DNA of 64,000 nt from Ceratotherium simum simum (GCF_000283155.1 NW_004454195.1:4412569-4476568); one strand, 5' to 3'; counted from the stretch's first letter, positions 1-13,610 are shown. Translations and numbers: made by a program. The notes: generated from the letters alone by a model not told the origin.

Positions 1-1530
1 CAGACTAAGGGGAGTTTCAAGTTAGTTTCAACATCACCAATTAAAGCAAAAGCTTCAGTACGGAATATTCCATTTGCTCCTCAATCTACCTCATCCGCTT
101 CTCTCAACCAACAGCCCTCTTATTCACAGTGTCTATTTCAAGAGATGAAATCAGAATTTTTATAGCTGGAAAATATTCACAGCTCACACAATACTTACCC
201 ATATCAGATAATCGAAATAAATTGTGAATCATCAAAATAGACTAGAGTGCTCTGTGGACCCCAGGGCGCACTATTTACTGCGGGCTATTTATAAGGCAGC
301 CTCCACTTCCAGGCTAAGACCTTGACCAAAACACAAGGTGAGAATTCCAGACTTCCGAAGTCCTGAAACAAATATCCTATTTTAGGTTAAGCGTAAATGA
401 GTAAGTGAGCGTGTGCATGCGTGTAGATGAGGAAAAAAGAGTTGAGAAGATGTGGAAGAAGAAGCAGAGTATATTGAGAGGAAATTCCTCCGAATTCAAC
501 ACAAGGAATTTGGAAATCCGGGAGGCAGTTCAATCTAGTGTGAAGCATCACTTAAGTAGGAAGGTGTCTGAAAACACTTATCTTAGAATTCTCCGTATTC
601 TGGAATAAACTATAACTTTAAGATGGCAGATATCGAACACTCTGAGAATTATAACCCAATTTTCAGCATTGCAAAGCTGGGTCATAGTTTACTTTTTCTA
701 GCAATACATTATTTTAATTTAATATTTACAAAAAAAGGAAAGCTAATCAAGTAGCATAACTCAAAATTCTGATATGTTATACAGGGAAACATTTCTGTCA
801 AATAGGAAAATAGCCCTGCATGGCTCTTTCTCCTCTGAAATTACATTGATAACCTCTCCTCTTCTACCTCTGAAGGCCAGAACTGCATTCCCTGAATATG
901 TGCATAATTCCCACTGCATCAGCGTTAATGCAAATTTGGCAACTGCTACAACCATTTACATTAACACCCTCTTTTACACAACTGCTATTACTTCTGCTAA
1001 AAACTCAGCTGTCAAGTCTACATTTTTTCTATGATAATAATCCCTCCAGTAGAGTCACCAAAGGGCCACAGCAGAAAAACCAAATGTAGACAGCATTGAG
1101 GGTTGAATAAGGCCATTGTCTGTTTTGGAACAAGAGGGCTGTATTCATGATGAAACCAGAGTACAAACTAGATTAGAACACAGACTTAAAATTCAGAAAT
1201 GAGTTAAAAGTAGCTGAAAACCCATCCAAATTTTTAAAACTACAATTTTTATGCTTGGCACCATTTTGTATGTTTCCATTACAAAGTAAAAATTTGGAGA
1301 TGATATAAATTTATAAGTGCAGCTCTTTGATATAAGAAGTAGTTTGTTTTTTCAATTTCTCCTGAACATTTAAAATGCCTTTTGTGGAAGTAGACTATCC
1401 TTCATATTTTAAGAACCTCTAAAGTGAACTGGAGATTAACCAACGTATTAAGCACTTGACTTCATGCTTTGACCAAAGATATAAATCATAGTAAAGGAAT
1501 AACATTATTTTATACTTATATATCTCTAAA
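1..1530. other. Unannotated AT-rich sequence
   Basis: I see no gene or repeat. A minus-strand donor-like GATATGG|GTAAGT near 196-201 follows a short open frame, but the acceptor is poor. Confidence 0.4.
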
Positions 1531-1654
1531 CAGTTTATTAAGCAGTTTCACATAAATTACCTTACTTAATTCTTATCACAACCCTGTGAGGTAGGTACCA
1601 CTGGTCTATAATATAGATGAGAACTTGGGTCTCAGTGTAGAAGATATTTGTCAT

Positions 1655-2195
1655 GTTTCTGGCTGGCCAGCACTTTTTGAACACCCTTGATGTAGCTGGA
1701 TGATTTTTGGCTTTTTGAGAACCACTTTCCCAATATAGAACATAGAAAACTCAGTTCTCCGGCTTCCTTGGTAGGTAGGGTGATTTAGGTCCCACCCATG
1801 AGATTCACCCTTGGATTCGATTTGCTTTTACTAGTCAGGATGGCAACAGAGGTGTCGAGCTTAGGGGCCAACATTGGTTCCAAGGCTGAGTTCCCAGAGC
1901 AGAATAGCACTACTCCTGGCAGCAGGTGCAATAAAACAGATCTCCTGGCAGCAGTGCAAACCATGGCATCTAGTGCTCACTGGGGCAGCACAGGTGGCAG
2001 TAGGTTCCTCTTTAGGCCAGTTCCCTGGCATGGTTTTGGACATTGTTCCTGAAAACTTACCTATGTGCCTAGTTCTTCAGCCCTCCCAAGAGGGCTACCT
2101 CCCATGAACTTCCCAATACCCTTTCAATAAACTTCACTCCTGCTTAGAGTCCATTTCTGTTGCTTGCAACTAGGGACCCCAACTCATTTAGTGAA
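1655..2195 (+). mobile_element. Probable LTR-like fragment, family uncertain
   Basis: The end of this block has a 3' LTR look: an AATAAA (tttcaataaacttcactcct) followed by ctgttgcttgcaactaggga and ccccaactcattt. Internal short ORFs are not recognisable. The left border is unclear. Confidence 0.4.
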
Positions 2196-2669
2196 GTTGT
2201 TGCACAACATTCATTCTTTTGGGCAAGTGTTCTCTGGGCAAGCAGTCTTAAGACTGAGTCCTAAAGGATGCATGAGTTTCAACCAAGAAATACTGTGAGG
2301 AAAGGGAATGGCATTCTAGGCAGAGGGCCCAGCAGTGCAAAGGTGAAGGCAGAAAAGAAGACCACTGAGTCGTGAAAGGGGTGGGGAAGAACTTAATGAA
2401 ATGAGGCAAAGAGGTGGGAGGCCAGAGCACAAGGGCATGGTAGAGCCTGCTCACCTCTGGCCCTGCATATCAGAAAAAACTTCTTTATTAAGCCAATGTA
2501 AAAGTAGACATAAGCAACACACATTCAAAGTTTTACCCTGAGAAGTTTAAGAGTAAGACTAATTAACACTCAGCTAGGCTGGGTAGGCTTTCAAACATGT
2601 AAAGACAGTGACCGTCTTTCCCACATATCTTTTCTTTTCCACGTTGAAACAATCCCAGGTTCTTCAACT

Positions 2670-2940
2670 GCCCAAGTAATATCGCAGCCATAATAGTCTA
2701 GTGGTAAACACACTAGATTTGGACTGAAGAAACTTGGATTTGAGCCCTGGTGCTAGACTAAGCTCCATGTCTTAGGGAAATCACTTATATTATCTGGGAA
2801 GGTTGTCCACATCCATAAAATACAGAAGAATATGCTGCCCTCCATATCTCATAGAATTATCGTAAAGTTCAAAGAAGCCCAGAGATGTAGGAGCTCTAAA
2901 CAACACTAGATATTGTTAGTAGGGAGTTATTGTCATGATG
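2670..2940 (+). repeat. MIR-like SINE
   Basis: tagtctagtggtaaacacac, gatttgagccctggtgctag and ttagggaaatcacttatatt follow the MIR order from head to core. Confidence 0.65.
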
Positions 2941-3052
2941 ATCACAATAGTTATTATTGCTATAGTAAGGTCTCCTAACGGAGAAATAAGAATGTCAATA
3001 CTGCTGCAGTTGTGAACATTCTTAATGTGTCCAGAACTGAATACAGTATTTT

Positions 3053-3239
3053 TTTTTGCTGAGGAAGATACGCCCTCACCTAACATCTGTTGCTAATCTT
3101 CCTCTTTGTTTTGTATGTGAGCTGTCACCACAGTACAGCCTCTGACAGGTGAGTGGTGTAGGTCCGCGCCTGGGAACCAAACCCAGGCCACCGAAGCAGA
3201 GAGTGCCAAACTCAACCACTAGGCCACCAGGGCTGGCCC
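3053..3239 (-). repeat. ERE SINE (old, minus orientation)
   Basis: This is a T-rich-first, reverse-oriented ERE with degraded A and B boxes (ccaccagggctggcccc end). It is flanked by a 16-bp target-site duplication, ctgaatacagtatttt, at 3,037-3,052 and 3,240-3,255. Confidence 0.9.
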
Positions 3240-3284
3240 CTGAATACAGTATTTTAAAAGTAGTTTGTCACAAGAAAAATATTT

Positions 3285-3425
3285 GTAACTATGTGAGGTG
3301 ATGGATGTTAACTAAACTTACTGTGGTAATCATTTCACAACATATACATTTATCGAATCATTATGTCGCACACCTTAAACTTGTACAATGTTATATGTCA
3401 ATTATACCTCAATAAAACTGGGGGG
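3285..3425 (+). repeat. L1 3' end fragment
   Basis: It contains gtgaggtgatggatgttaac, the landmark for the 3' UTR of mammalian L1M elements, and ends in attatacctcaataaaactg and a G run. Confidence 0.82.
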
Positions 3426-3895
3426 GAAAAACTCAGCAATGGTCGAACTTTTAGCATGATACTCTATCCTTTTTGGGCCTCCTCACTAAATAGCAGTTTT
3501 CAATGAAAAGTCATTCAGAGAGCAACGCTGAAAATAAATGACCTGATAATAATAGTTGGGTCTATTAAAAGTTTTCTATGTGTCAGATACTGTGCTAAAT
3601 GCTAATAAAAATTTAAAAATAAAATTAGTTTTACCAATGCAAAGTACTTTATGATTTATCTTTCTAATTCTAAACTATTTCAGTGTAACTTGACATGAAT
3701 TTCTTGGCTCCCATGGTTTTGACCTCAAATGAACCCACAATCTAGAAGACTTAACTAAATATACTACAGCATAATACATTATTATAAGAGGTAAACCATC
3801 ATTTTCAGAAGGACAGAGATTTTCGCTTAGTCATCTCTGTATCACTAGAATCTAGTGCCAGTGCCTGAAATACAGTAGGCAAGAAATAAATTTTT

Positions 3896-4202
3896 TATTT
3901 ATTTATTTTTTTGTGTGTGAGGAAGATCAGCCCTGAGCTAACATCCATGCTAATCCTCCTCTTGTTGCTGAGGAAGACCAGCTCTGAGCTAGCATCTATT
4001 GCCAATCCTCCTCCTTTTTTTTTCTCCCCAAAGCTCCAGTAGATAGTTGTATGTCATAGTTGCACATCCTTCTAGTTGCTGTATGTGGGACACGGCCTCA
4101 GCATGGCTGGAGAAGCGGTGCGTCGATGCATGCCTGGGATCCAAACCCGGGCCGCCAGTAGCAGAGCATGTGCACTTAACCGCTAAGCCACGGGGCCGGC
4201 CC
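3896..4202 (-). repeat. ERE SINE, long composite class
   Basis: This is a full-length reverse-oriented copy holding the tRNA-like head, the 'acagcaactagaagg' middle and the 'ttagctcaggg' tail. The target-site duplication aagaaataaattttt is at 3,881-3,895 and about 4,203-4,217. Confidence 0.95.
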
Positions 4203-5289
4203 AAGAAATAAATTTTTGATGGCTGTTTGAATGCATGTATGATGTACAAATTGTCATATAAGAGCACAAAGGATATAAAAATAAATTGTTGTTATAAAAT
4301 AAAAATGTAGATATTTTATTATAAATATTAAAAATAATAATAGTGATAGCTAACATTTATGAGCATACTTACGTGGTCCTAAGACACTATACTTAATGCT
4401 TCACATGGATCAACTCAGGTAGTAAATAATGGCTGAGCAGTGGGGAAGGGGGTTGGGGAAGATGTCCCAGGAAAAGCAGTGAGCTTGTGCTAAGTTTTTA
4501 AGGATGACTTGGCCGGCACAATTAAAACAAGGTAGTGTTTATCTTCTTCACCTGCATCTAGCCAAATCATTCCCTCAACTGGAATGTTAAGGATAACTTG
4601 ATAAATTACAAAGTGAATTCTTAGAAACCGATCTAGTTTGGCCATCTATGCAACCAAATCCAGGATAACCAAATTTGAAATGTTTCATTTAATCTTGAGT
4701 ATATTTGACCACAGAACAGTATAGAGATGGTAGATTTAAAATATTATTAAATAAAATTACTACTTTACCTTCATTAATTGAGGCAGGCCATACTGCAACG
4801 CCCAACAGCAACAATGCGGGGACTCACAGGGTTTAGAAGCAAACTTCAGGGATTTGCCTAAGCTATCGCTCCTACACATGAAAATCCATCACATTTAGTA
4901 AAAAATAGTAATAACTCACATGACATTTCACAGCCCACCGCAGAAGGTCATTTCAATGTTTAACTACTTGCCCAGTCAGGCTATGAGGAAAGCAATTTTG
5001 ACCCGAAGTCAAAGAGGTGGGCATGAGTTTCCAGAAAGCAAAATATGTAGTCTGTAAGTTACAAGACAACATTGAGGCAACAGTTGAAAGTGGAAGTAGA
5101 AGAGAGTGTTAAGAATGGCAGCAATACTAAGACTGTCAAAAGAGAAGCACTGTTTAATCCACTAAACCGATACCCAACTATTCAAGTACATCCAGAACTT
5201 AATTTGATCATGCCCTGATCTTCCTTTACATTTTAATTAAGATTATTAATTAATGAGCACATAAATGAGTTTTGGGCATGATACCCTAG

Positions 5290-5377
5290 GGTGAACAAGA
5301 CTGGGAAGAATGGAATACGTCTATCAGAGAAGGAAATGTGGAGAACGGCAATCCTTGGAGATTCTTTGATCCTCAAG
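5290..5377 (+). other. Possible plus-strand exon-like segment
   Basis: An open frame encoding GEQDWEEWNTSIREGNVENG and onwards runs from ccctag to the donor CTCAAG|GTAAGG and leaves one base over. That phase would fit the segment at 25,958. The acceptor has almost no pyrimidine tract, which weakens the case. No repeat or protein family is recognised. Confidence 0.12.
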
Positions 5378-5429
5378 GTAAGGGCACCAGAAAGGTGACC
5401 AAGGTTAGTGGCATTAGGAAGTCAGCTGG

Positions 5430-5738
5430 GGGGCCGGCCCCGTGGCTTAGCGGTTAAGTGCGCGTGCTCTGCTGCTGGCAGCCCAGGTTCAGATCCCGGG
5501 TGCGCATCGACACACCGCTTCTCCAGCCATGCTGAGGCCGCGTCCCACGTACAGCAACTAGAAGGATGTGCAGCTATGACATACAACTATCTACTGGGGC
5601 TTTGGGGGAAAAAAAAAAAGAAGGAGGAGGATTGGCAATAGATGTTAGCTCAGAGCCGGTCTTCCTCAGCAAAAAGAGGAGGATTAGCATGGATGTTAGC
5701 TCAGGGGTGATCGTCCTCACAAAAAAAAAAAAAAAAAA
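5430..5738 (+). repeat. ERE SINE, long composite class
   Basis: This is a full-length copy with A box (tggcttagcggttaag), B box, middle and both tail units, ending in an 18-A run. The target-site duplication gaagtcagctgg is at 5,418-5,429 and 5,739-5,750. Confidence 0.95.
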
Positions 5739-5899
5739 GAAGTCAGCTGGAAGCAGTTTCCATTTAGATTGTTCCTTGGAAGTGTGTCCATTCATGACAG
5801 AGGCAAGTGTGAGCAGAACTTATAATATAAACAGTGTTTTCTTTCTCAATTCTAATGTGCAGTCCTCTTATTTCGGCATCCTGGTATTGTGCCTTTAAA

Positions 5900-8245
5900 A
5901 AATGGAAAACCTAGTGATACAGTTTTGACTCATACTTGACTTGTTTTCTATGATATCCCTATATTATATTTTGCCTTACTTGCATAAAGCTTGTGATTCA
6001 CCACTTTGCAATCTTTTGATTCATTTTTTCCCTGTTTACCTTTCTCCACTCTTCCTTGTATATTGTATTTATGTGCATGTATGTACATATAAAATTATTA
6101 TATGTATTTACACGCAATCTAAAACTAAATCTGATTCTAGTGGTTTAAAGTTAGGTAAACTCAACATTAAGTACCAGATCAACAGACTACACTTGGGTGT
6201 CTAAATTTTCATAATTACAACTGTTTTCAAACTTTAAATATCCTTAACCTTCCAGGATTTTTTCCCAAAGTCATGTTTTCCCACCATCATTAGAGTTTTA
6301 AGCTTCATAAAAGATCCACCTGTAAGTCACAGGCTCCCATATCTGCAAATCAACATCATCCATAGGCCATTTATTTCTAAAAATAACTTCAGTTAATATT
6401 TATTTTATTCATCAGTTTAGGTAGTAGAGCTAAGATATGATACTCAGAAACCAGACTCTGCAATCTGCAGAGAAACGATTTTATATCCACACAATTGCTT
6501 CCTGCCAGTGGACCTTGGGAGTATAGCCTTGGGAATTTAAATGACCGATTCACCCAGCGAAAGAAAGCTTATTTTTAGTTAAGTGGGGAAAAAAATGTTG
6601 ATTTAATTTATTTTACTGCCTGTGAAGCTACTTTGGAAAGGAGTAGAGTTTGATTAATTAGATTAGCAAATTCAGTAAGCTGTTTATTCAGTTGGGTGAA
6701 TCAATGTTTCCCTGAATTTACTTCATTTTATGCTTTCAAATCTATCCAGTAGGTAAGATGTTGAAAGCAAAAGCCTTTCTATCCCACAGCTCTCTCAAAT
6801 ATCTTTTCACATGTTAATCTGATCTTTTTGTGGTTCGAGGCAGACATATTTCACAGTCCTTCCCTCTCTCCTTCCATCTCCCTTACCCCAGCATATGGAT
6901 CACACACATATAGACGACAGAAAATTACAGACCACAGAAAGTTGACTGCACTGCTACATTCCTATTTTTATGCTTCTCAGTTTTTAGCATTTCTCTTTTC
7001 CTGCTGACTTCAGTTTTAAATTTTATTTCCACCCAATATTAAAATCTCAAAGGAAATAAGGAGCTTTCTCTGTTAATGACAGCGTATTTTAAGATCAGTA
7101 TTAGAAAAGAAATAGAGCAAATTGCTTTATTTAAAAAAAAATAGTTGCTAAATTTCTCAAATTTTTGCTAGTTTTTCTTTCTTCATTCTTTTAATGATCT
7201 GTCTGTCTTAGGAAGTTCCTTTCATCTGACTCGCTACACAAAATCATTCCTGGTTCATTTGTTACTGAGATTTATAAGAGTACAGCTGTTCAAACAAAGT
7301 ACTTGCCTATGAAAGCCTGGGAAAATTGGGAAAGATAATCAAATTAAAATTCCAACGATACATTCTTCAAACCGAGAGCAGACAATTTTGATATTTTATT
7401 TTTAAAACATATTAAAATAAAAAGGACAAGTTCTGCAGCATCATAGACTACACTTTTCCATTAACGACCTGGATGACATGTTCAGAAGGAGAAAAACTTA
7501 TTAATTCAGCAACAAATCAAATACACGTTTCTAGAAGAGATTTTTTTTTTTTTTTTTAATTAAAAATAGTTGACGATCCAAGAGAACGGAGGCTTGAGGT
7601 CCTAGCAGTTGGGGACCAGTGGAGATTATTTGTCTCAAAGTGACAGGCATAAAATATGAGTGCTGGTGACCCGGACATAAGAGTGTTGAGTGGCTTCTGA
7701 TAAACACTAGACACCATTGATTTTCAGCTAAAGGTAGACCTGGAAGTGCTTTTATTCCAAGGCTGCAAAAATCACCTTCTCCGAGGAAGTTCACATCTCT
7801 CTAGTTCTCTGAAAATGAAAAAGTTTTTGGGACCACAGTCTCCCTCAAACTAATGAGGTGGACGCGACTGGCCTTGAAATTCAAAAGCAGAGAGAGAAAA
7901 ATCAAAACTAGAATGTGTTCACTCTTCTCAATTTATTCCTTCCCTCTCTCCAACACGTCCATATACTGGCTGACCTAGCAGAGATGGTAAAGATTTCTTA
8001 GACCAAAGAGGTTATTTTAATACTTTTTGAATTACACTGAAAATAACATCTGCCTCCATAGATAAGGGTTGTGTTTCCCAGCTGAAGGACGGGCATCCTC
8101 TTCTTACCCGCTGCCCAAGACCCCCACCTCCAGACAGTTGCCAAGTCCCATTTAGAATCCACCTCCCAAATATCTTTCCACTCCGGCTATGTTTCTGCAT
8201 TCCTACAGCCACTCCCCTAGTTAGGGCTACTGTTATCTCCCAACT
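5900..8245. other. Unannotated AT-rich sequence
   Basis: No recognisable repeat or gene. There is a T17 tract near 7,542-7,558. ORFs here are short and of chance type. Confidence 0.4.
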
Positions 8246-8249
8246 AGAT

Positions 8250-8890
8250 TACAGCAGAAACCTCCTAACTGGTCTGTCTTCAAGTTTGCCTCACCCCACC
8301 CACTCTTCACACACCAGCCAGACTGATCTTTCTAGGAAGCAAGTCTCCTATTGGCATTAGAATGAATTCCCAACACCTGAACGTAGCTCAAAGCGTGATC
8401 AGGCTCTGCACAGCGCTCCAGCCCAGTCTCTCTGCTTCCACTTCAGACTCCACAGTACAGCCAGGCTAAGCTCCCTTTAATTTTTAACACACACACACAC
8501 ACACTTGACCTGGGCTTTGGCACATCCTCCTGTAAACGCCTGTAACACCCTCCCTGTGCCATCCTCCCTTACTCCCTTCCTTTGACTTACTCTTGCTCTT
8601 CATCAAGTCTCTGTTTAGACATCACTTTCTCCAAGAAGTCTTCCTTCTAAGTCTGGGATAGATAACCCACCTGTACTCTCCCATGGCACCCCATATTTAC
8701 CCTGTCAGAGTATTTCTCATACGACACTCCAATGCTATTACTGTGTGTCTATATGCCCCTAGAATGGAAGCTCCATGAAGACAACGGCTGAGCCTTGTAG
8801 AGTTCAGCATCAAATTCCCAATGCCAAAGCCTAGCAGAGTGCCTGGCTCTTCATTAAGTGTTCAAATAAACATTGATTGAATTAAATAAT
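8250..8890 (+). repeat. L2 LINE 3' end with (AC)n insert
   Basis: The L2 landmarks ctccaagaagtcttccttct, tagaatggaagctccatgaa and gtgttcaaataaacattgat are in order. An (AC)9 tract lies at about 8,487-8,504. Confidence 0.85.
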
Positions 8891-9004
8891 TAATTACTGG
8901 CAGAGTTTTCACTCAAACAGTCCCAGAAGTCTCCACGGCAAGTGTTTTTCTGGAAATGGGCTGGAAAGAGGATCTCTCTTTTAAAAGTTTCTTGAAATTT
9001 AACC

Positions 9005-9060
9005 TACAAGAGTAGCACTTAGTAGGTGTTCAATAAATATTTGTTATTGGATAAAGGAAC
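9005..9060 (+). repeat. L2 tail fragment
   Basis: gcacttagtaggtgttcaat followed by aaatatttgttattgga is the terminal segment of L2. Confidence 0.6.
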
Positions 9061-9655
9061 GAACAGGGTCATGATGCTACTAGGTATAGAACAAAGTGAA
9101 GTTTCTTTTTTTTGTTAAAACTAATTGTCAGACACTGAATAGGGGGCCAGGAACATGTAAATCCAGTTATGCAGGTTATACAGGTGCTGGGTCTAAGTAG
9201 TTTTCTTACCTCACCAGGTGCAAGGTGACCTAGATTCACTATTTTAATTGTTTGCTGTCGTTCCTGTTTTTATTTATACTACTGGCCACTACTCTTCTGA
9301 TGTCAGCCCCCATAAAATGCCCATTTAGAAAAGACAGCACTGATTACACTATTAGTCCTACTCAGATCCCCAAGTGAAAATGCTAAAATGAGAAACACTT
9401 CAAGTTCGCCCTTAGTTCTCTTAATTCTAAACAAATAAATAAACTTCTATTCTAGAGGATCTATCTAAAACGATTCCATGCTAATTTGGCAGTCACCCTG
9501 CCCTACAGTGAATTTTGTTTAAGTTTCCGTGATAATCTGTTGGAGTGTGATGAAATAGCTCCTCCGGCCAATTACAGTCCCTATTCACTATTTACCCCAG
9601 GCAAGAACTAAGATCTGCGTGTAGATATTTACTGTTAAAAAAAACTGGTAGTCAG

Positions 9656-9908
9656 GGGGCCTGCCTGGTGGCGTAGTGGTTAAGTTCGCACGCTCCACTA
9701 CGGCGGCCCGGAGTTTGCAGGTTCAGATCCCAGGGGCCCAGGGGCGGACCAGCACCGCTCCTCAAGCCATGCTGTGGTGGCGTCCCACATACAAAATAGA
9801 GGAAGACTGGCACAGATGTTAGCTCAGGGCCAATCTTCCTCAGCAAAAAGAGGAAGATTGGCAACAGATGTTAGCTCAGGGCCAGTCTTCCTCACCAAAA
9901 AAAAACCC
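9656..9908 (+). repeat. ERE SINE, 'gtagtggttaag' class
   Basis: The head (cctggtggcgtagtggttaag) is followed directly by two 'cagatgttagctcaggg' tail units. The target-site duplication aactggtagtcag is at 9,643-9,655 and 9,909-9,921. Confidence 0.93.
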
Positions 9909-9924
9909 AACTGGTAGTCAGAAC

Positions 9925-10410
9925 CTGCTTTCTCACCCATTCAAAAACACCCAGTGCCTACAAGAGAAAATCCAAACTCTGTATGGGGGGTTAAAAACCC
10001 TTATAAAATCTTTACACACCACTTCTCCATCTCATCCCCAGCCATTCCTGGCACTTGTATCCTATACTCCAGGCATGCTACCCAGAGAGCTCCACATCTT
10101 CCTCTGTACTTTGCAGAGGCTCTTCCCTCAGCTTGGAATGTCACCATTCCAGTCTCAATCCTCACCCTGTCCTTGTGCCTGGCACACTCTCTTCATCCCG
10201 GAGCAAAATCAATTAGTCCCTCCTCTGTCCTTCCTTCCTTCCTCTCTCAGGCCACTTAACACATTAGATACTGCAATTACTGCTCATGTATCTATCTCCC
10301 CTACTGCTTATAAGCAGATACCACATCTTATTCATATCTATATCCTTGGTGCATAAAATAATACCTAGCACATGACAGTCAATGAACGGTTATTTAATAA
10401 ATGAATCTGC
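9925..10410 (+). repeat. L2 LINE 3' end
   Basis: The segment after the ERE at 9,656 contains gcacttgtatcctatactcc, tcttccctcagcttggaatg and a degraded tail cctagcacatgacagtcaat. The ORF of 162 codons here (9,868-10,356) spans the ERE/L2 boundary and is not a gene. Confidence 0.75.
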
Positions 10411-11854
10411 TTCATCCCTGCCTACAACTGAAGCCATACAATAAAATTATCAGAATATGACTGTAATTCCATCCATCACGATTCTATACATCAATGGAAA
10501 ACCAAAAATGCAAGTACTACGATTTACTTGCTATGTAGACTTAGGATAAGTTACAAGACTAATTGTCATAATAAGAAGCAAATGGCTTAGCCTCTGACAA
10601 CATAACCTTGAACTGTCGTTCCAACTTGATCAGGAGTTGGAAGCAATTCAAAAGAGAATGTTTAGAGATTTTAAGCGACGCTAGCTATCTGGCCTTTTTA
10701 ATATTTGCTCAGCAACTATTTGCTGAATACCAGCAATATGCTTGGCTTGCTTTGGTAGTAAAAGGACTACTGAGTTGTGTTAGAAAAGATCCCTGACCTT
10801 AATTTAAGGGGCTTTCAGTCTGGTAAACAAACTAAGACAATTATAAAGCATTACTTATAGGTATCATGTGAGTGGTATAACCGAAAGATTACTGGAATTT
10901 ACAGGAGGATGAAGATAAGTTTTTTGTTTTGTGGGCTTTTATTATATCTTGCTAGTAGGATGGTAAATGTGGTCTAAGATGGCAATTTGGGCTCTTTTAG
11001 CCCAAGGTTTGCAAAGAGTTTGTTTAGCTGTATTTCTTTCAATAGCAATTCAGAAGCTGGAGTGTTAAGGTGCCCCCACCATGAGGAGAAAGGGAGGTCT
11101 TACCAGTCTTCTAGGTTTTCCTCCCATGCTAGGTGGTTTATGGTTGAGATGCCTTGGGGAAAAATAGTTTAAATTCAATAAGCTTCAAAATGAAGCTCTA
11201 ACCCAAAACTCATCTCCTCCCAGAAGATATCTAATGAGGACTGGCCTCTTCCACACCCAGAGCCAATTATTTACTCACATATAGGAGCTCCCTGAAACAT
11301 ATATTACTGGGACATGGTCCCTGCATTCAAGGGTCTCTGTCCTTCATTCTCAAGGTCCAATTCAGCTGTAAATATTTACTTTTGTCTTCATTTCATTTGT
11401 TATTATAAATCCTCTTCTCCAGTGTATGTTTCAAGTTAAAAAAAAAAACTAAGCCATTAATTATGCTGTCTAATATTTCTCTAGTCCCATTTCTCACCAA
11501 TCCATCATTCCCCATGATACACAATCACAAACTCAAGTTCTCTCTCTGCCTTACAGAGTGTGGCCCACAGTGCGTTTGCTTGAAATCAAGAAATGTCCAA
11601 ATCTCCTACTAAGTCTCATACAACCTCAAAAGGCTACCTTTCTCTGGGGACCACACAAATAGTCAGTGCCCAAAGCCAAGTACATTCAAAATGACTTTTG
11701 ATATTTCAGAACAAAGGATTCACAAACAGGAGTTCAGGAATGAATCTACCATTTGAAATTGTATGAAAAAATCTTATGTGCATGTGAATATATGGATTTT
11801 TTCTTGGGGCAAAGTTCCATTGCTTTCAAGACATTCTCATAGGGGCCTGTGAGA

Positions 11855-11858
11855 CATA

Positions 11859-11893
<35 letters not shown>
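11855..11893. repeat. (AC)n microsatellite
   Basis: A near-perfect AC/CA run with two T interruptions at the start. It is likely polymorphic in length. Confidence 0.95.
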
Positions 11894-12028
11894 TTCTAAA
11901 TAAATGAAATCCTGCTAGTTTCAATGAAGAAAACATTTTTGTATACAAATATGACACAATTTCGATTTGCCTAATGAAATATGTCAAAATCTTTTCCCAC
12001 GCTTCTTAAACTATGATTAAAAGATCTT

Positions 12029-12298
12029 GGGCCAGCCCGGTGGCATACTGGTTAAGTTCACACCCTCCGCTTCGGCAGCCCGGGGTTTGCAGGTTCAGAT
12101 CCTGGGCGCCGACGACACACCACTTGTCAAGCCATGCTGTGGCAGGTGCCCCACATATGAGATATAGGAAAATGGGCACAGATATTAGCCCAGGGCCAAT
12201 CTTCCTCAGCAAAAAGAGGAGGATTAGCAACAGATGTTAGCTCAGGGCTAATCTTCCTCACAAAAAAACAAACAAACAAAAAAAAACAACAACAAAAA
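12029..12298 (+). repeat. ERE SINE, 'gcatactggttaag' class
   Basis: This is a full-length copy ending in an A-rich tail with CAAA/CAA interruptions. A short direct repeat, aaaagatc, flanks it on both sides. Confidence 0.92.
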
Positions 12299-13429
12299 AG
12301 ATCCACATTAGCAGGCGAGTGCCAGAGCACAAGGATCCTATGAGAAGAGGTAGCAAAGAAAAAGAAAAAGCCCCCCAAATAATTTATGCCTGAAAAACTT
12401 AAATCATGGAAAAGATAAGCAAAAAAAAAAAAAAAGTAGGTCATTGTGACTTGACATTCAGAAATAAACAGTAACATTTTATTCCTACTAATCTATAAAA
12501 CCATCCTGCAGTCTTTGAATTTCATCACTACTGCACAAAAGGTTACTGAACAACCACAGCATTTCTCAAATACTAAAACAGCTAGAGACAACATGATTGT
12601 GTCTGCCATATAGTCTCCTAAAACTAACATTGGGAAATGACATTTAGAACAAAATACCTACATTTCATTTCAAAAATTAACTGGGAGAATTTATGCCTAA
12701 CAATGAAGTCATATGATATTCTGTGGAAAGAAGTGTTTGGGTTTTTTAAATAAATTAAATATATAAGGCTAAAATAGGTCTTTACCTACAACCTAATTTA
12801 TATGGCACAGGGTGTCTCAAAATAGGAATATGTATGTGAAGAGTCCATTTTCAATTTGTCCTGCATTTTGATCTGACGTAACCAGTGGTGATTGATTTGC
12901 TTTCATTGTTATAGTTCTTCAACGTCCTTTTCTGAATGAATCCAAATAGAAATCTCTCTCTTCTGGTTCCATTTGCTGCTGTAGTTTCCATCTGTGGTGC
13001 TGAGATCCAGCCCTTATTTTATCCTGGACACCAAGCAACCTTCATTTCTTCACACTCCTTGGTCTCTTCTCAACAGCTCCATGTGGGAATTTCTGGGTTG
13101 TTCCAAACATATCCAACACTTCTTTCCAATTATTTATGTTGGTGACAAACTCCTTCTCACCAACTGTCTAGGGTCACTCAGAGGCACTTGATTTGAAAAA
13201 GCATTGTTTCCCACCCAATACTCTGGTAGCTCTACAGCTAACGGCTTCAGCTCTGCCAGTGGCAGCATACTGTTGAGCCAAACTACATTCTCAACATTTT
13301 ATCTGAGATTGTCTTTAACATCCATATGCTCGGGTTGCTTCCACATGGGTTCTCAAGCCTAAAAAACATTACTATCAGCAACAATCCTGTAAAAATTAAT
13401 GTTGCTTTCTTAAAATCCTGAGCACTTAT

Positions 13430-13610
13430 ATCACAGAACGGACACAATCCCAGATCTGCCATTTATCACTGGCGTGACCTTTGAGCAAGTCTCTTACCCT
13501 CTCTGAACCTCACTTTCCTCATCTGTAAAATGGGGAGAATACCACCTTCTTCACCAGGTTGTAATTAAATATGATAATGTATGTGAAAGGCTTAACAAAG
13601 ACGCTCACTG
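13430..13610 (+). repeat. MIR SINE
   Basis: This is a clear core: ctttgagcaagtctcttacc, ctctgaacctcactttcctc and atctgtaaaatggggagaat. Confidence 0.85.

Larger units (their letters stand above)
10411..13425. other. Mostly unannotated sequence around one ERE
   Basis: Apart from the AC microsatellite and the ERE at 12,029 I see nothing assignable. Confidence 0.4.

Noticed and set aside
2058..2063. Minus-strand donor CATAG|GTAAGT
   Set aside because: It lies in a probable LTR fragment and has no open exon upstream.
5574..5600. tRNA gene signal from A and B boxes in EREs
   Set aside because: The boxes belong to tRNA-derived SINEs. No cloverleaf with acceptor stem and anticodon arm closes.
9868..10356. 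162-codon plus-strand ORF
   Set aside because: It starts inside an ERE tail and runs through an L2 fragment, so it is repeat-derived chance coding.
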